A DNA stretch of 34,761 nt from DATNPX01 sp036702975 (lineage in GTDB: Bacteria > Cyanobacteriota > Vampirovibrionia > Obscuribacterales > Obscuribacteraceae): contig DATNPX010000024.1 of assembly GCA_036702975.1 (NCBI GenBank), forward strand, positions 1 through 34,761, given 5' to 3'. The notes under the pieces were generated by a model, which was not told the origin of the DNA, did no database searches, and saw only the letters and a program-made list of their open reading frames with translations. How positions within the stretch are numbered: the first letter of the stretch is position 1; every line of letters begins with the position of its first letter. Below are positions 1-5,929 of this stretch, piece after piece. Both the position numbers and the translations under genes were made by a program.

Positions 1-1
1 C

Positions 2-1384
2 ATACTGCGCCGGTACAAGCGCCTGATCATGGTCTGGCATCCAGATCGCGCGCCGACGCCAGAGCACAAAGAGTTTGCCGAAGAAGAACTGAAGAAGATC
101 AATAACGCCAAAGACCTACTCACCAAGCATTTTGGCAGCGGTGGCGGGCATAAGACGACCGGTTGCGATTGCCAGCCGGAAGCGGCCAAGGCCGCCGGCG
201 GCACAAAATCATCCACTGGCAGCAGCGCGGGTCCTGGTCCTAACTACCACCGTACAAAGACGGCAGAGGAAAAGTACCAGGAAGAGCAAGCAGCAAAAAA
301 ACGCGATGCCAACCGGAAAGCGCGAGAAGAGCAAGAAGCAAATGCGAAGCGCGCACAGGAAGAGTATCAAAAGAAATCTACTCAGCAAGGCATGGAAAAC
401 GCCATGCAACAGCAGAATGCCCTTGCTGATGAAAAGCTGCGATGGCAAATCTCTATTGGTCTCATTGTGGCTTTTATAGCGCTGGAAGTCTTCGGCTGCA
501 TGGCCATCGGGGCTAGGCAGTGGTGGCACGATGTCACCTGGAAATGGCAAAACGAACATTCCGATTCGGGCAGCAAGTCGCCGGATACCAGCACCAATAC
601 TGGAACCGATACCGGGACCACGCCCTATATTCCGCCATATGATCGAACGCCTGGCGGTAACACGACGACCTGGCAACAAGAGCAGGAGCAACGCGACAAG
701 GAACAGAAAGAGCGCGATAAAAAGCAGCACGATGACGACGTGTATTTCACGAGGCTGGAAATCGACAAGCAGCAGAAGATCATCGAGCACTGCAACAGTG
801 AGCTAACGAATCTTGAAATACAGATCGCTGATCCCAACGTCAGCGAGTACGAGAAAAACAAGCTACGAGACATGCGGGACTTCAGGCAAAAGAATCTTTC
901 TGAGGCGCAGACGGCCTTGAAAGCCGCTCAGGACAAACTCGCCAGCCTGACCGGCGAAACTCCGGTGCAGACAACGTCCTCGATTGTCTCGCCGTTCACG
1001 ACTGATCGGCCGGGCATTCCGCTTGTGCCTATCCCGAGCAACAACACTTCTCCATTCGCGCCGCCGGCAGACCCAAACAGCACATCACTTTCTCCATCCA
1101 CAACGAACCCGCCATCCTTCTTCTCGAGGAAGTATGGTCTTGATGGGCTGTCTACGCCGCCCTCACCCAATCTTTCTGAGCTGATGAAGAAATATGCAAA
1201 ACCTGCACCGACAACGCCAGACAGTACATCATCGTCAACGGACTCATTCTTTGCAAAGAAGCACGGGCTCGATGGTCTAAGCTCTCCGTCATCTTCCACG
1301 GATAGCTTGTCCGACATGCTGAAGAAGTACAGCCTGAACAATCCAGCACCGTCAACATCGACGGGCACCGATTCAAGCCACTAA
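2..1384 (+). CDS. Membrane-anchored J-domain protein, 5' end outside window
   Basis: The reading frame is open from base 2, so the gene starts upstream of the window and the ATG at 29 is probably internal. The first codons give the end of a J domain: a basic helix (LRRYKRLIMVW), the diagnostic HPD triad (bases 38-46) and a charged helix III (EELKKINNAKDLL). J domains stimulate the ATPase of DnaK/Hsp70. After a Gly/Ser linker comes an Ala/Glu/Lys/Gln-rich helix, one transmembrane segment (about bases 443-520, ISIGLIVAFIALEVFGCMAI), a Thr/Pro linker, a charged coiled coil (about 660-950) and a Ser/Pro-rich tail. The tail holds two copies of a FFxxKxGLDGLS unit, each followed by KKY. The gene converges with the nuclease gene, and their stop codons overlap by 4 nt (CTAA). 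The J-domain call is firm on the HPD context; partner and role are unknown. Confidence 0.75.
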   Translation: MLRRYKRLIMVWHPDRAPTPEHKEFAEEELKKINNAKDLLTKHFGSGGGHKTTGCDCQPEAAKAAGGTKSSTGSSAGPGPNYHRTKTAEEKYQEEQAAKKRDANRKAREEQEANAKRAQEEYQKKSTQQGMENAMQQQNALADEKLRWQISIGLIVAFIALEVFGCMAIGARQWWHDVTWKWQNEHSDSGSKSPDTSTNTGTDTGTTPYIPPYDRTPGGNTTTWQQEQEQRDKEQKERDKKQHDDDVYFTRLEIDKQQKIIEHCNSELTNLEIQIADPNVSEYEKNKLRDMRDFRQKNLSEAQTALKAAQDKLASLTGETPVQTTSSIVSPFTTDRPGIPLVPIPSNNTSPFAPPADPNSTSLSPSTTNPPSFFSRKYGLDGLSTPPSPNLSELMKKYAKPAPTTPDSTSSSTDSFFAKKHGLDGLSSPSSSTDSLSDMLKKYSLNNPAPSTSTGTDSSH

Positions 1385-2505
1385 TCATCCTTGCCCGCGA
1401 TTTTCTCGATCGATCCAAATTCCGCTTCCAGTTCTTCAATCGTTGGGAGCTGACCTTTCAACTTGTCCGGCAGCGACTCTGTTAGCAAAAATTCCGAGAC
1501 ACCGATTGGCTTGTTTATGTCTCGAAGCGCATATTCAGCCACAAACCGGTTTTTGGTCCTGCACAGCAACAGTCCGATGCTTGGCTTATCGTCTGGGTGC
1601 CTCAATATGTCATCGACTGCTGAAAGATAGAAGTTTAGCTGTCCGGCATATTCAGGTTTGAAATCACCGCCCTTAAGCTCTATTACAACATAGCATCGCA
1701 GGCGCAAATGATAGAAAAGCAAATCGATGTAAAAATCCTGGTCGCCGATGTCCAAGTGACATTGCCTGCCTACAAAGGCGAAACCAACGCCGAGTTCAAT
1801 GAGGAATTTCTGAATGTGATCCACAAGAGATCTCTCGATGTCTCGCTCGTGAGCCTCAGCATCTAGCGATAGGAAGTCAAAGTTGTAAGGGTCTTTCAAC
1901 ACCTGTTGTGCCAGATCTGATTGAAGCGCGGGTAAAGTCTTGGAGAAATTTGTGACAGCACGCCCCTGGCGCCTGTAGAGCCTGCTTTCTATTTGTATCT
2001 CCAGAATCGAGCGCGACCAACCGTGCTCCACGGTTTTGGCAACATACCAGTTGCGCTCTTGCGGGTCTTTTACTTTATCCAAAATGACAATGTTGTGTCC
2101 CCAGGGAATTTTTGCCACAGCTGTGGCAAAAATGTCGGAATCGGCTCGGTAAGCCAAATAGAACGTTCTCATCCGGTAAAGATTTCGTTCAGAAAAACCT
2201 TTCATCTCAGGAAAGGCCGAAGCCAAATCCTTGCTTAGCCGCTTCAGGACGGCATCTCCCCACCCGGCTTGCTCTTGACGATCAACTATCGCATTGCCGA
2301 TGTTGTAGTAAAGCTCCATGGCTTGGGCGTTGACCGAAACTGCGGCGCGCAATTGCGCTGTCTTGATTTGTTCCTTAAGCGACTCAAGAAAACCATCATA
2401 ACCAGGCAGGACCGATGTCGTATCCAGAGGGGCCGGTAACTTTCCTTCGGTAGAAGCCGCTATGTTCGCGCTCGTCGTCTTCCCTTTTTGTCCTTTTCTC
2501 GTCAT
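1381..2505 (-). CDS. YhcG/DUF1016-family PDDEXK nuclease
   Basis: 374 aa. The N-terminal helical region (about 35-180) is typical of DUF1016/YhcG: YYNIGNAIVDRQ, GWGDAVLKRLSKDL, FPEMKGFSERNLYRMRTFY. The C-terminal part is a restriction-endonuclease-like fold with candidate catalytic residues D261 (FYIDLLFYH) and E276/K278 (VIELKGG), followed by the conserved GQLNFYLSAVDD and GLLLCRTKN stretches. The length is usual for the family. The family is widespread, often on mobile or defence-associated DNA, and poorly characterised. The start overlaps the stop of the upstream recombinase gene by 4 nt (ATGA), so the two are probably translationally coupled. Substrate and biological role are unknown; a role in recombination or anti-invader function would be inference only. 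Confidence 0.85.
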   Translation of the reverse strand: MTRKGQKGKTTSANIAASTEGKLPAPLDTTSVLPGYDGFLESLKEQIKTAQLRAAVSVNAQAMELYYNIGNAIVDRQEQAGWGDAVLKRLSKDLASAFPEMKGFSERNLYRMRTFYLAYRADSDIFATAVAKIPWGHNIVILDKVKDPQERNWYVAKTVEHGWSRSILEIQIESRLYRRQGRAVTNFSKTLPALQSDLAQQVLKDPYNFDFLSLDAEAHERDIERSLVDHIQKFLIELGVGFAFVGRQCHLDIGDQDFYIDLLFYHLRLRCYVVIELKGGDFKPEYAGQLNFYLSAVDDILRHPDDKPSIGLLLCRTKNRFVAEYALRDINKPIGVSEFLLTESLPDKLKGQLPTIEELEAEFGSIEKIAGKDD

Positions 2506-3422
2506 TCCATCAGTCCTTCCAGGGCGCGCTGCTTGTCGCCAGCGGTCGGTAAAGTATAGCGTTTGGTTGTTTCCAATCGCTTATGGCCCCCAATCTCAGC
2601 GACCAGCACCAGGTCATTGCCGTTGCGAACCAGATTGGTAAGGCAACTGTGTCGAAGTACGTGCGCCGATAGATCAAGCCCGCAAGTTTTGCCGATCTTG
2701 CGCACAATCAGATCCAGACTTGCAGTAGAAAGTCTCTTGCCCTGCGGATTTAAGAACAACGCCGGGCTGATCTTCGTCCCCTTGAACTTCTCGGATTCCT
2801 CGAACTTTTTGGTTCGCTCATCCAACCAGGTCTTGATGGAATCCCGAGCCTCCAGATGTAGCGGGATCTCCCGATACCGATCTCCTTTGCCGCTCCGAAC
2901 CACAACCCGGTTTTTCCGACCAATCACTGAAACGTCGTCTACGTCGAGTCCGGCGCACTCGCTGATGCGAATGCCGGTGTAGAAAAACAGCAGTGCTACT
3001 GCTCTATCCTTCGGGCGCCGGCAGGCGGACACCGCGCGCAAGAAGGCTTTCTGCTCGGCCTTGCTTAAGGCCCTAGGGGCCTCCTGTGGCAGGTCCTCCC
3101 TGTCCACCTTTGTTGCTTGCGTGCCTAGAAACTGGAAGAAGTGATCGATGGCCGTCAGGTTCGCATTGACCGTGGCTGGCAGCACCTTTATTTGCTGTTT
3201 GAGATAGCGCTTGAATTCCCGGATGACATGCTTCCGTTCCTGCTCGTTCTCAACAAGCCTTCTTAAGTCCTCGCCAGAGGTGCCTAGAAAGCCCAGGAAG
3301 CCGTTTATTCTGCTCAGATAGGCACGTCTGGTCTGGGCAGATACTGGCTGGCGCTCCAGCCACTTTTGGTACTTCCGGTAGCGAGCCAGGGAGGCTTCCA
3401 AGAGGTTGCGGTTTTCAAGCAT
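2502..3422 (-). CDS. Tyrosine recombinase (XerC/TnpI-like)
   Basis: 306 aa. Residues 1 to about 110 form the helical core-binding domain and about 115-306 the catalytic domain. All catalytic residues are visible: R152 (TGIRISE), K179 (SGKGDRYREIPL), H254 and R257 (SAHVLRH), H280 (GGHKRLETT) and the nucleophile Y289 (TKRYTLP). It should cut and rejoin DNA at a paired-arm core site by a 3'-phosphotyrosine intermediate. A repeat cluster looking like its own site starts 7 bp upstream of the start codon (3429 onward). The following gene, a YhcG-type nuclease, overlaps by 4 nt. The size fits XerC/XerD or TnpI of Tn4430-type elements. The repeats favour a resolution role (multimer or cointegrate), but phage-type integration cannot be excluded. 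Confidence 0.9.
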   Translation of the reverse strand: MLENRNLLEASLARYRKYQKWLERQPVSAQTRRAYLSRINGFLGFLGTSGEDLRRLVENEQERKHVIREFKRYLKQQIKVLPATVNANLTAIDHFFQFLGTQATKVDREDLPQEAPRALSKAEQKAFLRAVSACRRPKDRAVALLFFYTGIRISECAGLDVDDVSVIGRKNRVVVRSGKGDRYREIPLHLEARDSIKTWLDERTKKFEESEKFKGTKISPALFLNPQGKRLSTASLDLIVRKIGKTCGLDLSAHVLRHSCLTNLVRNGNDLVLVAEIGGHKRLETTKRYTLPTAGDKQRALEGLME

Positions 3423-3428
3423 TGGTTG

Positions 3429-3530
3429 GTATCACAAGTTTTTCCCGCCCATGCTAACACGGCCGGCGGGCATTCCCCGATCCAGTATCACAAGTTTCTG
3501 AACCGAAAACTTGCGATACGTCTAGGTATC
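3429..3530. other. Tyrosine-recombinase site (IRS-like), interrupted by transposon
   Basis: GTATCACAAGTT occurs at 3429-3440 and 3485-3496. An inverted copy with one change, AACTTGCGATAC, is at 3508-3519. GTATC at 3526-3530 is the first part of a fourth copy whose remaining ACAAGTT lies beyond the transposon at 19622-19628. With the transposon and one GTATC removed, the inverted pair is 12 bp, a 6-bp spacer GTCTAG (3520-3525), then 12 bp. That is the size of a dif/TnpI-type crossover core, with the two direct copies as possible accessory sites. The cluster lies directly upstream of the recombinase gene. Function is inferred from architecture and position. Confidence 0.6.
3526..3530. repeat. 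Target-site duplication, left copy (GTATC)
   Basis: GTATC immediately before the left inverted repeat is matched by GTATC immediately after the right one (19617-19621). Five base pairs is the duplication length known for Tn402/Tn5053 and Tn7-like DDE elements, and it marks this as a simple, intact insertion. Confidence 0.9.
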
Positions 3531-3556
3531 TGTCAGTTTCGGAAGACGAGTTCAGC
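3531..3556. repeat. Left terminal inverted repeat
   Basis: 26 bp starting TGTCAGTTTCGG and ending ACGAGTTCAGC. It matches the reverse complement of 19591-19616 at 25 of 26 positions (G versus A at position 11). Confidence 0.92.
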
Positions 3557-3560
3557 GAGT

Positions 3561-3579
3561 GTCAAAAGAGGAGTTCAGC
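3561..3579 (-). repeat. Second transposase-binding repeat, left end
   Basis: The reverse complement reads GCTGAACTCCTCTTTTGAC, a variant of the terminal GCTGAACTCGTCTTCTG unit and in the same orientation as the left terminus. Multiple 19-bp TniA-binding repeats at each end are typical of this class. Confidence 0.75.
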
Positions 3580-3673
3580 AAAACCGAACGACCTGTCGAA
3601 GGTAAGATGCCGGAAAAGCTGTGCCAGGAATGACTTTCAAGGCTTGGGGAATTCTGGCTGCCAAGCGCTCTAT

Positions 3674-3700
3674 TCTGAACTCCTCTTCTGTTGACTGACA
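3674..3700 (+). repeat. Third, inverted terminus-like repeat in left end
   Basis: This copy reads CTGAACTCCTCTTCTG and ends GACTGACA. It is oriented like the right terminus, opposite to the left terminus 118 bp away. With 3531-3556 it outlines a 170-bp stretch with inverted ends. No GTATC or other 5-bp duplication follows it. The stretch 3580-3673 between the repeats has no gene I can recognise. Confidence 0.6.
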
Positions 3701-3760
3701 GCTACATCGATTCTGACCGCACCCGTGGCGGCTGCAAGAGCCGGTGCGTCATTCAATCCA

Positions 3761-4360
3761 TCACCCATCATTGTTTTCTCGCGCACAAGCTGACGACAAC
3801 CTTGTTTCAGGCATCGGCAGGAGTCCTAATAGAGCCATTTGTTCTCGATCCGCAACCGTGGCATGAGCGCTTGTTGCCAAAACATAATCAGCAAGCGGAA
3901 ACACCACGTTGTAGTTTTTGTTCGGATATTTGTGATGCAACCAATGATATCGTGCCAGAAACTTATAGACTGGCCAGCGGCTGAAGTTGCGCTGTTCCGG
4001 TTTGTGCATTTCCAAATGGATTTTGTTCCAAATCCAATGGTGCAAGGTGACAGTGGCTATGAAAATTATAGCCCCCTGCCAAGAAAACAAAGCCACAAAT
4101 GCCGCTACGGGGAGGGCTTTAAGAGGCGCCTTTCGCACGGTCAGACGTATTTCCTGGTCCTCGCCAACAGCAACCGGCTCGTCACAAAACACCTTACCGT
4201 AGTGAGTTTTATGATGAGTAATAGCATGTGCCTCAAAGGTTTTTTTGAAGCGCGCCAAGCTGCACTTATGCATTAACTGCTGATGCACCTGGTGCTCGAC
4301 AAACGACATCACCACACAAGAAAAAAGGAACCAGCCGCCAATCTGAAAAATAAACATCAT
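3761..4360 (-). CDS. Fatty acid hydroxylase/sterol desaturase-like membrane protein
   Basis: 199 aa. Several histidine clusters typical of the membrane di-iron fatty-acid-hydroxylase superfamily are present: EHQVHQQLMH near the N-terminus, HAITHHKTHYGKVF, HHWIWNKIHLEMH and HWLHHKYPNKNYNVVFPLADY. Hydrophobic segments lie at about 3-22 and 80-105. Members hydroxylate or desaturate lipids or carotenoids at the membrane using O2; the substrate here cannot be told. It is the last gene of the metal operon, 30 bp after the unknown exported protein, and just inside the left transposon end. Its presence in a metal transposon is unusual and suggests envelope-lipid modification as part of the resistance response, which is an inference. 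Confidence 0.8.
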   Translation of the reverse strand: MMFIFQIGGWFLFSCVVMSFVEHQVHQQLMHKCSLARFKKTFEAHAITHHKTHYGKVFCDEPVAVGEDQEIRLTVRKAPLKALPVAAFVALFSWQGAIIFIATVTLHHWIWNKIHLEMHKPEQRNFSRWPVYKFLARYHWLHHKYPNKNYNVVFPLADYVLATSAHATVADREQMALLGLLPMPETRLSSACARENNDG

Positions 4361-4390
4361 TCTTCCTCTATCTACTTCCGCCGCGGATTT

Positions 4391-5929
4391 TCACAGCTTC
4401 TTACTTAGGACAGATTGAGCCGCATTGATCTGCTCCAGCTCATCCGCTAACTGCTGTGACAACAGTGCATGCCGCTTCTTTTTTGAGGCATACTTAATTT
4501 CAGAGGTCACCTCGTCACGAATAACCTCTGCAGCACCACAGGCGTTACCGATGCCATAAGCAATTCCGGCCCTGCCGGTCACCAGCAATCGCTTCCGTGC
4601 ATCACGCGTATAGCGATATGCTCCAACTGTCGTACCGACACCATTTACTACCTTGGAGAACGAACCACTAGCGTCTACTCCAGAATTGAGAATGCTGAGC
4701 ACGAAGTTCCGCACTGCAACCCGCCTCTCATCCGCATTAGCTTTTTCATGTTTGGCGAGAATGTCGAAAATGGCATCGACAGCTTTCTGCCGAACCAGAA
4801 ATTGATCATTTAGGGTCACTCCATGATCTTCAATCAGAGCGCGCAGTTCCCGATCATGCTTTTTCAAGTGGTACAGCTCATCAGCGTGGGCTGCGCCAAG
4901 TTCCTTAAAGAGAGCGCTGTCGCTGTCTCGTCTGTTAGCCATGTCTACCATCGTTGCTACCGCCGGTGTGAGAATATTTCCAGAACCTGTGGCGATGTCT
5001 GTGATACCACCCACGCCACCATAACGGACACGTTTAGCCGGGTTGTTCTTGTATTTATGTGGCACGATTACGCCTGAATAGAGGGAGCCGCCACCAGACA
5101 CCAAGTTACTAGTACCGACCAGAAGCAATCGTGTAAATCTCTTTGCTTGCCTGCCTCTGCTTTCATCGTAATAAGCGGCAAAATCTTCCAGTCCAGCCAC
5201 TAACAAGTCCTTCATAACCTCCTCTTCAATTTCATAGGCCTTTCGCTCGAAAGTGTCCGCAAGACTGTTCATTGCCAATTGGCGCTGCCCGAGTAGTCCC
5301 ATTATTTCGCGATGAAGTTGAATGACTTTTTCTGCCTTAGACCGTGCATCTAGTCGTTTCTTGCGGGCCTTGTAGTGCTCGCAAGCATCAATGCCGAATT
5401 CTACAAGTGTCCCACTAGCACTCACGGCATTGGCTGTTACTCTTATAATGGTGGCATTTTCAAAGAGATTCGCTGGTGCCTTCTTAGGCTGATTTGCATA
5501 GCGTAACCTTCCAGTGCCAGTCATAAAAGCACCAATGCTTGTCAGCGAGCTGTTTGCAAGCGAGTAGCAAAACCACCGGCGATCGCGCCAAAGTTTCTTT
5601 CCTTCACCATGGAGCTTTAACTCAATTCCGTGCTGAAAAATCTCTAGTTCGTTAGCAAAGATCTGATCGCTCAGGTGATCGATTTTCTTAACACTAACAG
5701 CGTCTTCAGCCATAGCATGTGGAATTACAAGGGACATGGAGAGAAACAGAAAAGATAAGTAGGCGGCCTTGGATTCTTTAATCAGATAAGTTGATTTGGA
5801 GTTTGATTGTTGTCGAGCGAAAAGCATCATTTCCGCAAGGAGGGCGCACCGCCGGTTTGCCAGGGTTGTCCATTCCTGCTGTCTGGCCTTCCAAACATGC
5901 CACAATAAATATGCACCGAGCGCTCTCAT
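4391..5929 (-). CDS. Unknown exported protein with three Gly-rich hairpin repeats
   Basis: 512 aa; I do not recognise the family. The ATG at 5929 overlaps the stop of the P-type ATPase gene (ATGA), which argues for coupled translation. A second start at residue 34 (5830) would put the signal peptide (about residues 55-74, YLSFLFLSMSLVIPHAMA) nearer the N-terminus. The mature part shows three similar modules at about 119-193, 265-335 and 407-480. Each is two small-residue/Gly/Ser-rich hydrophobic segments (for example GGGSLYSGVIVP then GGVGGITDIATGSGNI) separated by a basic turn and followed by a charged helix. The helical linkers between modules are rich in Glu/Lys/Arg. The pattern suggests three helical hairpins able to insert in or line a membrane. 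It sits between the metal ATPase and the lipid-hydroxylase-like gene, so a role in envelope metal tolerance is likely but unproven. Confidence 0.75.
   Translation of the reverse strand: MRALGAYLLWHVWKARQQEWTTLANRRCALLAEMMLFARQQSNSKSTYLIKESKAAYLSFLFLSMSLVIPHAMAEDAVSVKKIDHLSDQIFANELEIFQHGIELKLHGEGKKLWRDRRWFCYSLANSSLTSIGAFMTGTGRLRYANQPKKAPANLFENATIIRVTANAVSASGTLVEFGIDACEHYKARKKRLDARSKAEKVIQLHREIMGLLGQRQLAMNSLADTFERKAYEIEEEVMKDLLVAGLEDFAAYYDESRGRQAKRFTRLLLVGTSNLVSGGGSLYSGVIVPHKYKNNPAKRVRYGGVGGITDIATGSGNILTPAVATMVDMANRRDSDSALFKELGAAHADELYHLKKHDRELRALIEDHGVTLNDQFLVRQKAVDAIFDILAKHEKANADERRVAVRNFVLSILNSGVDASGSFSKVVNGVGTTVGAYRYTRDARKRLLVTGRAGIAYGIGNACGAAEVIRDEVTSEIKYASKKKRHALLSQQLADELEQINAAQSVLSKKL

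Noticed and set aside
209..790. Leu/Val-rich open frame on the minus strand
   Set aside because: It is the antisense shadow of the J-domain protein's Lys/Glu/Gln-rich coding region; no ribosome site and composition is artificial.
3429..3530. CRISPR-like array
   Set aside because: The 12-bp repeats are too short, unevenly spaced and partly inverted; they fit recombinase arms. No cas gene and no other array was seen in the window.
3839..4276. Plus-strand open frame of 145 aa
   Set aside because: Antisense to the hydroxylase-like gene, whose His motifs are clear; no independent support.
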